The notes: generated from the letters alone by a model not told the origin. A stretch of DNA of 64,000 bases from Bacteroidota bacterium (GCA_024280115.1 JAJRQT010000106.1:1-64000), one strand, 5' to 3'. Shown: positions 19,751 to 29,430, numbered from the stretch's first letter. Numbers and translations are program-made.

Positions 19751-20357
19751 AAATCAATTTCAAGTCGTTTTTTGCAGTTTCCCATGCAAACGGTTTTAGC
19801 GCGCCAGCCATTACAATATCAAATTTCCTTTTAAAAATATTTTGAAGATCTTCCTGAATTTGGAAAGCATCGAACATTGAAAAGTTTTTTTTATCGGGTA
19901 CATCTATCATCAGATCAACATCACTTTTGTAGCTTTCTTCACCACGGGCAAAACTCCCAAATAACCATGCTTGCTCAATTACCGGATATTTTTTCAACTC
20001 CTTTGCAACGGCATTTTTTAATCTTGTCATATTTAATTTTGGCATCCGCAAATAACGAATCTTTTCTTCAGCAGCTTTTAAAGCTTCTTCACCCAATTCT
20101 TCATCAATTATTTCATAAAGGATTCTGTCACTTAACCAAGTCACAATCAATTCTCTTTTATCCACCCTGAAGTATTTTGCCAGTTCTTCAATTTGCTTTT
20201 TGTTGGCTTTTCGCTTCCCGGTTTCAATCTTGCTCAGTATAGCCTGGTCTATATCGAGGTATGCTGCCACTTTTCTTAAAGGCTCTCCTTTTTCTTCTCG
20301 TAATCTACGAATGAGCTGACCGACATTTTCCATTTTTGACAATATTTGCTTTGACAA
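19734..20357 (-). CDS. XRE helix-turn-helix / MNT nucleotidyltransferase fusion, putative antitoxin
   Basis: A 207-residue two-domain protein. Residues about 10-67 form an XRE/Cro-type helix-turn-helix (LIRRLREEKGEPLRKVAAYL, then DQAILSKIETGKRKANKKQI). After a linker, about 105-200 is an MNT nucleotidyltransferase with GSX10DXD (GSFARGEESYKSDVDLMI near 138-155). The likely role is to inactivate the downstream HepT by nucleotidylation and to repress its own operon through the HTH. The HTH fusion is an extra domain relative to classical MntA, and is the main difference from the simple pair at 12.3-13 kb. Confidence 0.87.
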   Translation of the reverse strand: MSKQILSKMENVGQLIRRLREEKGEPLRKVAAYLDIDQAILSKIETGKRKANKKQIEELAKYFRVDKRELIVTWLSDRILYEIIDEELGEEALKAAEEKIRYLRMPKLNMTRLKNAVAKELKKYPVIEQAWLFGSFARGEESYKSDVDLMIDVPDKKNFSMFDAFQIQEDLQNIFKRKFDIVMAGALKPFAWETAKNDLKLIYDKSI

Positions 20358-20472
20358 ATAAAGTCAAATTTATTTGGTTTTCCAATCATTCAACCATTTT
20401 TCTCACTTAAAGTAGGAGAGCTTGGTTATTTCTCAAAAGAGGTTTGTATAAAAATACTACTCCCGCCTGACT

Positions 20473-20504
20473 AAATCCCCCTTGGAGAAGGGGGTTTAGG
20501 GGAT
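20473..20504. repeat. GC-rich inverted repeat (possible dispersed element)
   Basis: In the 298-bp gap upstream of the HTH-MNT gene, CCCCCTT (20477-20483) pairs with AAGGGGG (20488-20494) around a GGAG loop, flanked by TAAAT and TTTAG that extend the symmetry. A C/G-run hairpin is conspicuous in this AT-rich DNA and resembles short dispersed repeats found in Bacteroidota genomes. No T-run follows, so a terminator is unlikely. Confidence 0.5.
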
Positions 20505-20655
20505 TGATGTTGAAAATCAATGAGTTATGATTAATTTCAATATTACCTTCAAAGTGCTGGTTCATTTTGAAGTTTGGTTAAAAACTATTCATACACCTCA
20601 AAATGCATCATTTTTTCACGAAATTAATTTTAACCGGATGCCAGTAAAAAAAATA

Positions 20656-21690
20656 CTATGACAAACGATTTTTTACCATCTCCACCAAACTATCTACCCA
20701 CAAATCATTGGCATTAAGACTTTCTACCAATTGCCACTCCTCCCCTCCGCTTTCAAGGAAAAGTGCTTTAAAATCCACACCAACTTCAATAGTTGTTTCA
20801 AGACAATCAGCGGTAAAAGATGGACAAAAAATCAATATTTTCTTTTTCCCTTGCTTTGCCATACGCTTAATCTCTTCCTCGGCATATGGCTGAATCCAGG
20901 GGTCCTTCCCCAGCCTGGATTGAAAAAATACAGAGTACTGTTCTTCCTTTAAATTGAGTTGTTTCGCCAGCTTCCTTGAGGTGAGATAACATTGAGCCCG
21001 GTAGCAATACTGATTTTTAGCATGATATGTAGAACAACATTTAGTATTTAATTCGCAATACCCATCAACGGATGACTTAATTATTTGCCGCTTGGGCAAA
21101 CCGTGAAAGCTGAATATAATGTGATCAAAGTCAATACTTTTCATATATTTTTGGCCAAGCTCAGCAAAGGTTTTTATCATCAAATCATCATCAGGATATT
21201 GTTTAACGAATTCAATTTCCGGGAGGTTGGCCTTCCCTTTAAGATCATATTGTACCCGCTCAATCACTGAGCCTGTGGTGGCAGAGGCATATTGAGGGAA
21301 CAATGGCAGAACTATTATTTTTCTGACATTTTGTTTCAGTAATTCTTCCAAAGCTGAACCGATAGACGGATTTTGATACCGCATCCCTAAGGCAACGGCA
21401 AAATCATCGCCAAGCTTTTTCTCAAGTTTTTCCTTTAAATCAAGCCCATGGAACATCAATGGCGAGCCTCTTTCTTCCCATAACTCCTGGTAAACCTTTG
21501 CAGATTTTGGTGCCCGAAACGGGGCAATGATCAAATTAACCAACATCCATCTGGATATATATGGGATGTCAATAACTCTTTTGTCCATTAAAAACTCACG
21601 CAGATATTTTCTCACATCCCGAACAGATGGGCTGTCCGGGGTACCTAAATTTATCAGAAATACTCCTGTTTTTGCTTTTGACACTTCCAA
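20656..21690 (-). CDS. hemH: Ferrochelatase
   Basis: This 344-residue enzyme inserts Fe2+ into protoporphyrin IX, the last step of heme synthesis. It begins with TGVFLINLGTPDSPSVRDVR. The metal-site histidine lies in FSFHGLPKRQI near residue 195, and the late family motif FCPSFTADCLETTIEVG lies near 292-308. Length is normal. Cysteines near 208-234 (TKCCSTYH, NQYCYRAQC) are common in bacterial homologues. It is divergent from the glycosyltransferase gene, with 55 bp between starts, and is not in a heme operon here. Confidence 0.95.
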   Translation of the reverse strand: MEVSKAKTGVFLINLGTPDSPSVRDVRKYLREFLMDKRVIDIPYISRWMLVNLIIAPFRAPKSAKVYQELWEERGSPLMFHGLDLKEKLEKKLGDDFAVALGMRYQNPSIGSALEELLKQNVRKIIVLPLFPQYASATTGSVIERVQYDLKGKANLPEIEFVKQYPDDDLMIKTFAELGQKYMKSIDFDHIIFSFHGLPKRQIIKSSVDGYCELNTKCCSTYHAKNQYCYRAQCYLTSRKLAKQLNLKEEQYSVFFQSRLGKDPWIQPYAEEEIKRMAKQGKKKILIFCPSFTADCLETTIEVGVDFKALFLESGGEEWQLVESLNANDLWVDSLVEMVKNRLS

Positions 21691-21745
21691 TTGATATTTA
21701 TATTGTCTCTCAAAATTAAAATATTAATTATAAACTAAAACCCAA

Positions 21746-22684
21746 TTGGAAAATCCGCTCGTCAGTATTATATGTCTGTGCCACAATCACAAAGATTATG
21801 TGAAGCAGGCTATTGAATCGGTCTTGCTCCAAACCTATGACAATATCGAATTGATCCTAGTAGATGATGCGAGCACTGACGGCAGTGTTTCCATCATTGA
21901 AAAAATGTCACTTATCCATGGTTTTCAGGCAATTATCAACACTCCCAATCTAGGGAATTGCAAATCTTTTAACATAGGTTTTAGCCTGTCTAAAGGGAAA
22001 TATATCATTGATCTCGCAACTGATGATCAATTGTTGCCAACTCGTGTTTTTGAAGGGGTAAAAAATCTTGAGGCAAAAGGTGTTTCTTTTGGCGTTAATT
22101 TTTGTGATGTGGAATTGATTAATAAAAATGGGAAAAGTATTGGAACTCATTTTAAAAGAGATTCAAATGGAAAATTGTTAGATAACATTCCTGAAGGCGA
22201 TATTTATAAAATTTTAGTAGAAAGATATTTCTTTTCTTCGCCATCCACAATGATGAGGCGAACAGTCCTGGAAGAGCTCGGAGGTTATGCTGAAAATCTC
22301 AGCTATGAGGATTTCGATTTTTGGGTGCGCTCCTCCAGAAATTATAAGTATTCATTTACTGACAAAGTGCTGGTTAAAAAAAACATTCTTTCCAAATCGC
22401 TCTCTTCGATACAATATCAAAGAAAAAACAGACATTGTTTGAGCACTGCTTTGGTCTGTGAAAAAGTTATAAAACTCAATAAAACAGCAGAAGAAAATCA
22501 TGCGCTGCTCAAAAGAATCAACTATGAGTTGAAATGGGCTTTAGTAACAGAAAATTGGGAGGCCTCGTTGAAATTTATAGAACTAAAGAAAAAACTGCAA
22601 AAATCTCACTGGAATTTCGGGCTGTTGAATTTGATTATAAAAATCAAACCGCCATGGTACCCTTTGTGGAAAGTGATTCTTTGA
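21746..22684 (+). CDS. Family 2 glycosyltransferase
   Basis: A 312-residue GT-A fold glycosyltransferase starting at TTG (no ATG fits). The nucleotide-binding start VSIICLCHNHKDYVKQAI is followed by ILVDDASTDGS near 38-48, the metal-binding region IDLATDDQLLP near 89-99, and EDFDFWVRSS near 190. Such enzymes transfer a sugar from a nucleotide-sugar to an acceptor in LPS, capsule or glycoprotein synthesis; donor and acceptor cannot be read from sequence. It is a lone gene, not in a polysaccharide cluster, and ends 8 bp before the convergent DUF819 locus. Confidence 0.85.
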   Translation: MENPLVSIICLCHNHKDYVKQAIESVLLQTYDNIELILVDDASTDGSVSIIEKMSLIHGFQAIINTPNLGNCKSFNIGFSLSKGKYIIDLATDDQLLPTRVFEGVKNLEAKGVSFGVNFCDVELINKNGKSIGTHFKRDSNGKLLDNIPEGDIYKILVERYFFSSPSTMMRRTVLEELGGYAENLSYEDFDFWVRSSRNYKYSFTDKVLVKKNILSKSLSSIQYQRKNRHCLSTALVCEKVIKLNKTAEENHALLKRINYELKWALVTENWEASLKFIELKKKLQKSHWNFGLLNLIIKIKPPWYPLWKVIL

Positions 22685-22692
22685 CAGACCTG

Positions 22693-23964
22693 TCACTGCA
22701 AAAAATAAGCGATGGCCAGGCCAAGGTAATTCCCAATAGCATACCCTAAAATCCCTACTGTCAATCCGGAAATAATTATATCTTTGTTTTTCAAAGCACC
22801 AGCTACAACCGGAACAAATGGCGGTGAATATGTGAGGGCGGTGATCGTAATAATAGTGGTGTCTGAATCAACTTTAAATACATATGACAGACCCACATGA
22901 ATTGCCATGGATCCGATTACAACCAATGCCACAAAACTGAAAAGATGTAAATATTCAATCTGAAACATTTTAGAAAAATCTGCCATTGAAGCTACTACAA
23001 GTGAAAAAACAATAATGAAATACATGCCTAACTGAAAAGTGCTTCTCAGCCTGTTAACCGATTTCAGGGTGCTGAAAAATAACCCCAATGTAGTTATGGA
23101 TAAAATGACCGTTACCATTTGGAGGGTTTCAGGAACCAATAAACTTAGTCCGCCCCCAACTCCCACAATGATGGCAGACAAACCCAGGGCCTTCAAAAGA
23201 AGGGGGAAACCCGCTCTTGAAAACATACCGGAAAAATTATCAATATCTTCATTTTGATCAATTGCAACGTTGGAAGATATTTTGATATGTTTTCCGGTGA
23301 AATTGGGGAGAAATGTATTGAAAAGCCTTTGGGCAATAGTCATTAGAAAAAGCAGGCAAACTGTTCCAATCACCATATCGTATGTATGAGTTAACAAAAA
23401 TGTATTGGTATTGACCTCAAGTGCAGTACCAATCGCTGCAAGGTTTGGTGTTCCTCCTGTGTATAAACCAACCAGTAAACCAGTAATTTTCCACGATTCT
23501 TAGATCAGATCTTTATATATAAAATAACCAACAAAAATGGCCAGCAACAACGAAATCATGGCCAATAACAACGAAAACAGTGCCTCCTTAGCCAGTTTTA
23601 ATGACTTTCTGAAATCCAGAGAAAATAACAGCAGGGGTATTGCCAGCAAAATGACGATGTCAACCAATGTGTTTTGAACAGATGTAATTTGATTAGCAAC
23701 GAGGTCAGACTCACTGATCAACCCCTGGATGAAAAGCTGCTCAACTTCCGAACCAGAAAGTGTGGTCTTATCTTTTAATATTTCATTAAAGCCATCACTC
23801 GCCCTTGGAATGAGGCCAATATTCCCAATTAACATCCCAACGCCATAGGCCATTACCACCACACCCAATTTTTTTAAAAGATCAATTTTTTGAGTGGAAT
23901 AAATGATTAGGATGGGAAAAAGAAAATAGAAAAGGGTAAGCAGTATCGTTATTAAAATCAGCAT
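22693..23964 (-). pseudogene. DUF819 family permease interrupted by an in-frame stop
   Basis: The locus reads as one continuous 424-codon frame from 23964 to 22693, with a TAA at 23502-23500 after codon 154. Sequence on both sides is in the same frame and belongs to the same family: after the stop comes ESWKITGLLVGLYTGGTPNL, the signature of DUF819 transporters, directly continuing the preceding membrane helices. The 5' part (23500-23964) ends FIYKDLI and the 3' part could restart at a TTG near 23397. The full length of about 420 is close to the family's 380-420. A single base change from a sense codon (for example AAA or CAA to TAA) explains it. It is either a recent pseudogene or a sequencing error; two separate functional proteins are unlikely. 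Confidence 0.85.
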
Positions 23965-24045
23965 GCTGAATATTATGGGTATTCAAATATATGAAAATTG
24001 AGATGAAGCCAACATCAAGGTTGATAATACCTGGTGGCCACTGAT

Positions 24046-24435
24046 TCACTCGTCTGAATAAACTTCAATTTTCACATTAATCACACCGTCATTTAACCCT
24101 TGTAAGATATCCATCGCTTTGCGCGAAAGATCCACAATTCTGCCTTTTATATGTGGCCCCCGGTCATTAACTTTTACAACAACAGATTTGTTATTATTCA
24201 CATTTGTCACCCTGAGCTTCGTCCCGAATGGCAGTGTTCGATGTGCTGCAGTCAGCAAATTCCTCTTATACAAATCACCACTGGCCGTCTTACTTCCTTC
24301 AAATTTATCCGCATAATAGGAAGCCTCCCCATATTCAACGGATTGAGCTGAAATAGTCCCATACAAAAATAATAGTATGAGAAAAACGGTATTTTTAAAT
24401 GAATCTACGATATAAAATTTTTTATGATCATTCAC
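24046..24435 (-). CDS. RlpA-like double-psi beta-barrel protein
   Basis: I place the start at GTG 24435, giving 129 residues with a hydrophobic signal sequence ending near ISAQ. This overlaps the isocitrate dehydrogenase stop by 8 bp (GTGAATGA); an upstream ATG at 24468 would only add polar residues ahead of the signal. The mature part is a single RlpA-like double-psi domain: GEASYYADKFEGSKTASGD, TAAHRTLPFGTKLRVTN, and VKVNDRGPHIKGRIVDLS. Family members act in the envelope on peptidoglycan, some as lytic transglycosylases. No SPOR domain is present, so septal targeting is doubtful. Confidence 0.85.
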   Translation of the reverse strand: MNDHKKFYIVDSFKNTVFLILLFLYGTISAQSVEYGEASYYADKFEGSKTASGDLYKRNLLTAAHRTLPFGTKLRVTNVNNNKSVVVKVNDRGPHIKGRIVDLSRKAMDILQGLNDGVINVKIEVYSDE

Positions 24436-25879
24436 CCTGGGCCAGTGAGTATCCCCTTTCACCATCAAAATTATACATATTTTCAGTCTTGATAAAATCC
24501 AGTCCTAGCTCTTTTATACTGCTGAGAAGTACCAAAATCTGATCGTGAGTCACTTTATCTCCGTCTTTCTCATCAACAAACCTGCAACGCCAATGATCAG
24601 AACAGAAGGTTTCAGGATGCCCGTCAGGATATACCTTTACTCCCCGGTTGGTAATTATAGCCAGCTTCAAATTACTTCCCGAAAGTGTTTTTAGTATTTC
24701 GCCCAACTTATTGGGATCTCTTTTTTCTTCATCCCAATCTAAGAACACATCAACTCCCACCAATTCTTTATTCGCTTTTGGTCTTTTGGTAATTTTAATT
24801 TTACTCATCACATCACCTTCATTATAATGTACAGGCCTCAACCTGACAGGTTCCTGTCCAAGTCTTAGGATGACCTCCCTGGCAAATTCCTGAGTCCATA
24901 CCTTGCGCAATGAGTCTTTATTATAAATATCAGAAGTGTGAATCCCATCTTCGATAGTTTTCAGCCAGGCATTTTTAATGCTTTCAGCTACTTTCTGTTG
25001 ATTGATATGTACCAGCATCAGACAAGCGGCATTTATCAATCCGGATGGATTTGCGATATCCAATCCCGAAATATCAGGCGCGGAGCCATGAATTGCTTCA
25101 AACATGGCAACTTCTTCGCCAATATTGGAAGACCCCCCCAAACCTACTGATCCTGTTACCTGTGCAGCTATATCAGAAATAATATCTCCATACAAATTTT
25201 CAGTAACTACAACATCCAGTGAATGTGGTCTGTCGGCAATAATGGCGGAACCGATATCAATTATTATATGATCATTTTCAATCTCAGGATATTCCCGGGC
25301 TACTTCATCAAAAATTTTATGAAATAGGCCATCCACCTGTTTCATTATATTGTCTTTTGTCATGCAAGTCACCTTCTTCCTGCCATAAACCTTTGCATAT
25401 TCAAAAGCATATCTGATAATTTTCTCTGATCCTGGTCTTGAAATTAATTTTAAGGCCTGAACTACCTCGTTAGTCTGTTGATGCTCGATTCCTGCATAAA
25501 GATCTTCTTCATTTTCCCTTATTATCACCATGTCAGTTAAAGGGTGGTTGGTCGGAACGTATGGGAAAAACGATCTGCAAGGTCTTACATTTGCAAATAA
25601 TCCAAGGGTAGTCCGTGTTGCTACATTCAGGCTTTTGAATCCGCCACCCTGGGGTGTGGTAATCGGTGCCTTTAGAAAAACTTTTGTCCTTTTAATGGAT
25701 TCCCACGACTCGGGAGCAATTCCTGTGGAGATACCTTTTCGAAAAACTTTTTCTCCGATCTCAATGACCTCAGTTTCAATTTGTGCTCCTGCAGCTATAA
25801 GTATATCAAGTGTTGCCTGCATGATTTCCGGACCTATTCCGTCTCCATAAGCTACGGTGATTTTTCTTTTTCCCGACAT
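24428..25879 (-). CDS. icd: Isocitrate dehydrogenase, Thermus-like long form
   Basis: This 483-residue beta-decarboxylating dehydrogenase oxidises isocitrate to 2-oxoglutarate in the TCA cycle. Motifs are the glycine-rich start AYGDGIGPEIMQA, the substrate-binding segment IIRENEEDLYAGIEH near 118-132, NLYGDIISDIAAQVTGSVGL near 230-249, and EAIHGSAPDISG near 262. The last ~140 residues form an extra domain found in Thermus-type enzymes of about 490 residues, in contrast to the ~415 of E. coli Icd. Cofactor is probably NADP, which I cannot prove. The RlpA gene overlaps its stop and may be co-transcribed. Isopropylmalate dehydrogenase is excluded by length and domain order. Confidence 0.88.
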   Translation of the reverse strand: MSGKRKITVAYGDGIGPEIMQATLDILIAAGAQIETEVIEIGEKVFRKGISTGIAPESWESIKRTKVFLKAPITTPQGGGFKSLNVATRTTLGLFANVRPCRSFFPYVPTNHPLTDMVIIRENEEDLYAGIEHQQTNEVVQALKLISRPGSEKIIRYAFEYAKVYGRKKVTCMTKDNIMKQVDGLFHKIFDEVAREYPEIENDHIIIDIGSAIIADRPHSLDVVVTENLYGDIISDIAAQVTGSVGLGGSSNIGEEVAMFEAIHGSAPDISGLDIANPSGLINAACLMLVHINQQKVAESIKNAWLKTIEDGIHTSDIYNKDSLRKVWTQEFAREVILRLGQEPVRLRPVHYNEGDVMSKIKITKRPKANKELVGVDVFLDWDEEKRDPNKLGEILKTLSGSNLKLAIITNRGVKVYPDGHPETFCSDHWRCRFVDEKDGDKVTHDQILVLLSSIKELGLDFIKTENMYNFDGERGYSLAQGE

Positions 25880-26029
25880 GATCTGTATTTAGAATTATTG
25901 TTGTGTAATTGATAGAACTGCGAAAATACAATTTAGTTCGCATTTGTGGAATCTGAAAGGTTAAAAGAGGTTAATAATCAATTGATATGGACGTGTTGGA
26001 AGTTCTGCATAATTGGTCGAAACAAAAGC

Positions 26030-27205
26030 TTATTTTGCTTTTCTTCTTTTCATCTCTTTAGTGATCAATTCTAGCTCCCTGCTACTTTGTCCTGCAATTG
26101 AGGTGTTTTCCTCTGCTCTTCTGAATAAATATGGCATAACAGTTTCTATCGGTCCATATGGTACATATTTTACTACATTATATCCGTGGTGGGCGAGGTT
26201 AAATGAAATGTGGTCACTCATGCCAAATAACTGGGCGAAAAATATCCTCTTATCGTCCTTTGCGAGATTATGCCTTTGGATAAGCTCTGTAAGCAGATAA
26301 TTACTGTTTTCATTATGGGACCCAGAACACAATTCCATATGGTCAATATTTTCAACGCAATACTTCAATGCGTCATCATATTGTCTGTCAGTGCTTTCCT
26401 TGTCCGGTAATATTGGATCATCATACCCTTTCTCTTCAGCCCTTTCTCTTTCCATTTCCATGTAGGCCCCCCTGACCAACTTGGCCCCAACGTGATAACC
26501 TTTCTCTTTTCCTCGCTCACTGGCTTCCATGAGATTATTCAGCATTCCTCTACGATACATCTGATATGTATTAAAGACCACAGCTTTTCTCTTATTATAT
26601 TTTTCCATCAATTCAGTTACCATGTCATCGATTGGATCTTGGTAGAAACTATCTTCACTATCCACATATAATTGAATTCCATGTTTGAGGCAGGTTTTTG
26701 CTATGGTATCATATCGATTACGTATAGCCTCAAACTCCTCCATTTCTTTATTACTGAGATTTTCCCCTAACTGGATTTTTTCCAATAATTCCTTAGAAGC
26801 AATCCCGGTTGGTTTAAATACACTAAATGGAATATTAGAATTAGAAGCCGCCTTTTCAACAGTATTTAAAATTTCACTGGTAACTTTTTCATAATTCGAT
26901 TCACCGGAATCTCCCTCGGCAGCATAATCGAGAATGGTTTTAATATTATAGTTGGCGAGTTTATTTATAGTTGCATCGCACTGAGATATGGATTCTCCGC
27001 CACAAAATTGATGAAATACCGTATTTCTGATAATTCCCTTAATAGGAACTTTTACTTTCAAGGCGAATTTCACGATATTTGCACCCAATTTTGACAAAAC
27101 CGGGTTATTGATCGATAAAAAAAGCAAGTAGCTTTTCTTTAATTCTTTATCAGATTTATATGAAAAGGCTATTGAAGTGTCCGAGAATGAGATATTAGAT
27201 TTCAT
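26030..27205 (-). CDS. Proline dehydrogenase
   Basis: A 391-residue FAD-dependent proline dehydrogenase that oxidises proline to pyrroline-5-carboxylate as the first step of catabolism. The TIM-barrel motifs are visible: FCGGESISQC near 66, LDYAAEGDSGE near 91-101, VRGAYMEMER near 246-255, and the C-terminal YVPYGPIETVMPYLFRRAEE near 353-372, whose arginines bind substrate carboxylate. It is monofunctional; no P5C dehydrogenase domain or neighbour (putA/rocA) is present. Length is slightly above the monofunctional bacterial norm (about 300-390). Confidence 0.93.
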   Translation of the reverse strand: MKSNISFSDTSIAFSYKSDKELKKSYLLFLSINNPVLSKLGANIVKFALKVKVPIKGIIRNTVFHQFCGGESISQCDATINKLANYNIKTILDYAAEGDSGESNYEKVTSEILNTVEKAASNSNIPFSVFKPTGIASKELLEKIQLGENLSNKEMEEFEAIRNRYDTIAKTCLKHGIQLYVDSEDSFYQDPIDDMVTELMEKYNKRKAVVFNTYQMYRRGMLNNLMEASERGKEKGYHVGAKLVRGAYMEMERERAEEKGYDDPILPDKESTDRQYDDALKYCVENIDHMELCSGSHNENSNYLLTELIQRHNLAKDDKRIFFAQLFGMSDHISFNLAHHGYNVVKYVPYGPIETVMPYLFRRAEENTSIAGQSSRELELITKEMKRRKAK

Positions 27206-27281
27206 GAAAACTAAAAAATTCCTGGATTAACTTATGAATAAAAACTAAAAATAATTACCGCTCGAATTTAAATAAAAAATT

Positions 27282-28385
27282 ATGAAAATAGAACCTTTAA
27301 AGAATTGGGAGGCAGATCTTAAAAAACCTATATTAATCGCAGGGCCTTGCAGTGCTGAAACGGAGGATCAATTACTTGAAACAAGCAAACGAATTAAAGA
27401 TGTTGGTATAAAAATAATTCGTGCAGGTATTTGGAAACCCAGAACAAGGCCAAATAATTTTGAAGGAATTGGCGAAGAAGCGCTTAGGTGGATTCAAAAT
27501 GTAAAAAAAGAAACCGGGTTAAAATTTGCCATTGAAGTTGCTACTCCGAAACATGTTTATGAAGCGATCAAACACAATGTAGATATGTTATGGATAGGTG
27601 CAAGGTCAACAACCAATCCGTTTACAGTCCAGGAAATTGCAGAAGCATTACGTGGTGCAGATCTTCCTGTAATGGTAAAAAATCCAATAAACCCCGATTT
27701 AGCTCTGTGGCTTGGAGCCATTGAACGCATCAGTAATGTAGGAATCACCAAAATCGGCGCCATTCATAGAGGGTTTTCTTCATTCAAACAATCAAAATAC
27801 AGGAATCTCCCGATGTGGCAAATTCCATTAGAGTTGAAAAGGCAGTTCAATAGCATTCCGCTGATTTGCGATCCCAGTCATATTAGCGGCAACAGGGATT
27901 ATATATTTGAATTATCCCAAAACGCCATGGACCTGGATTACGATGGCTTGATTATTGAAACCCATAGAGACCCGGAAAATGCCTGGAGTGATGCTGCCCA
28001 GCAGATTACACCGGAAATTTTGGGTACCATGATTAAAAATCTGAAATTTAGAAAGCCTACTTCCAAGGACAGGGATTTTATAACAGTACTGGGTGAGCTC
28101 AGGGAAGAGATAGATCAAACAGATAAAGAACTTTTTGAGATTTTAGCCCAGCGAATGAGTATCGTTGAAAAAATGGGTCTTTATAAAAAGAAAAATAATG
28201 TGACCGTTTTTCAGAGGAAAAGATGGCAGGAAATTTCAGAGTCCCGCAATAAGTGGGCGAAAGACTTGGGGTTAAACCCGGAATTTGTCTGGGATCTTTT
28301 CAAACTAATCCATGATGCATCAATTAGACGCCAGGAGTACATCATGAATACACCAATTGATAAAATAGATGAATCAACCAAATAA
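27282..28385 (+). CDS. Bifunctional DAHP synthase / chorismate mutase
   Basis: A 367-residue fusion common in Bacteroidota. Residues about 15-255 are a KDO8P/DAHP synthase barrel (ILIAGPCSAETEDQL, RAGIWKPRTRPNNFEGIGEE, DPSHISGNRD) condensing PEP and erythrose-4-phosphate. Residues about 268-355 are an AroQ-class chorismate mutase helix bundle (LREEIDQTDKELFEILAQRM) diverting chorismate to prephenate. Linking the first shikimate step to a branch-point enzyme allows feedback by phenylalanine or tyrosine. The gene overlaps aroB by 17 bp, so the two are likely coupled. Confidence 0.93.
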   Translation: MKIEPLKNWEADLKKPILIAGPCSAETEDQLLETSKRIKDVGIKIIRAGIWKPRTRPNNFEGIGEEALRWIQNVKKETGLKFAIEVATPKHVYEAIKHNVDMLWIGARSTTNPFTVQEIAEALRGADLPVMVKNPINPDLALWLGAIERISNVGITKIGAIHRGFSSFKQSKYRNLPMWQIPLELKRQFNSIPLICDPSHISGNRDYIFELSQNAMDLDYDGLIIETHRDPENAWSDAAQQITPEILGTMIKNLKFRKPTSKDRDFITVLGELREEIDQTDKELFEILAQRMSIVEKMGLYKKKNNVTVFQRKRWQEISESRNKWAKDLGLNPEFVWDLFKLIHDASIRRQEYIMNTPIDKIDESTK

Positions 28386-29430
28386 TATAGTTTTTTGCCA
28401 GGATATTGGCCATGATTTAAGCGCCTATATTTCCAGACATCAATACTCGAAAATTGCCGTGCTGGTTGATGAAAATACAAAATTGCATTGTTATTCGCTG
28501 GTACAATCTGCAATTCCAGAACATATTTTAATTGAAATAAAAAGTGGGGAAGAACAGAAAAATCTTGAGACATGCAAGCATATCTGGGATGAATTGACAT
28601 CAAATTCATTTGATCGGAAATCACTACTAATCAACATTGGCGGAGGTGTGATTGGAGATATGGGTGGTTTTTGTGCGGCAACATATAAAAGAGGTATCGA
28701 ATTTATCAATATTCCCACAACACTTCTTGCGCAAGTGGATGCGAGTATTGGAGGGAAATTAGGTATAGATTTCCAAAACTTTAAGAACCATATAGGTGTT
28801 TTTCAAGACCCATCGAAAGTTTTCCTGAATTCAATCTTTTTTGCAACTCTGAATCCGGCAGAATTAAGATCTGGTTTTGCTGAAATCATCAAACATTGTT
28901 TAATCAGGGATAAAAATAAATTCGATGAAATAATCCAAACGCCCTATAAGGAATTAGATTGGTTCTCATTGATCCGCCACTCTGTTGACATTAAAAATAA
29001 GGTAGTCGCTGAAGATCCAACTGAAAAAGGGCTAAGAAAGATTCTTAATTTTGGCCATACAGTAGGCCATGCAATTGAAAGTTATTTTCTTGAAAAACCG
29101 GGCAAAAAACTATTACATGGAGAGGCCATTGCAATCGGGATGATTTGTGAATCTTATTTATCCAACAAAAAACTAGCATTAGTTGAACCTGACCTTAAGT
29201 TAATTACAGATTATATAATCCGGATTTATAAATCCGCAGCAGTTCCAACAGATGAGATTGAGGAAATTGCCCAACTCACTAAACAGGACAAAAAAAATGA
29301 GGGCAACAAAATCAATTGTTCCCTCCTGAATAATATCGGCAATTGTACTTATAATATCAAAATCGATCAACAAGATATTAAAGCATCAATTGAATATTTC
29401 AACCATTGTGTAACTAACTATACAAAGTAG
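28369..29430 (+). CDS. aroB: 3-dehydroquinate synthase
   Basis: This 353-residue NAD- and Zn-dependent enzyme cyclises DAHP to 3-dehydroquinate. The central motif GGGVIGDMGGFCAATYKRG lies near 91-109 and is followed by PTTLLAQVDASIGGK near 117-131. Zinc-ligand motifs NFGHTVGHAIE near 227 and HGEAIAIGM near 247 are intact. The start lies within the end of the DAHP synthase/chorismate mutase gene (17-bp overlap) and is the only start keeping the full N-terminal domain. aroA follows downstream, after the opposite-strand small gene. Confidence 0.95.
   Translation: MNQPNNIVFCQDIGHDLSAYISRHQYSKIAVLVDENTKLHCYSLVQSAIPEHILIEIKSGEEQKNLETCKHIWDELTSNSFDRKSLLINIGGGVIGDMGGFCAATYKRGIEFINIPTTLLAQVDASIGGKLGIDFQNFKNHIGVFQDPSKVFLNSIFFATLNPAELRSGFAEIIKHCLIRDKNKFDEIIQTPYKELDWFSLIRHSVDIKNKVVAEDPTEKGLRKILNFGHTVGHAIESYFLEKPGKKLLHGEAIAIGMICESYLSNKKLALVEPDLKLITDYIIRIYKSAAVPTDEIEEIAQLTKQDKKNEGNKINCSLLNNIGNCTYNIKIDQQDIKASIEYFNHCVTNYTK

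Noticed and set aside
19734..20357. Treating the HTH-MNT protein as a plain phage-type repressor
   Set aside because: The C-terminal GSX10DXD nucleotidyltransferase motif and the overlapping HepT gene point to an antitoxin rather than a phage regulator.
23398..23499. Reading the two DUF819 pieces as two separate genes
   Set aside because: The bases between them remain in the same frame and encode the family signature, so a single interrupted gene is better supported.
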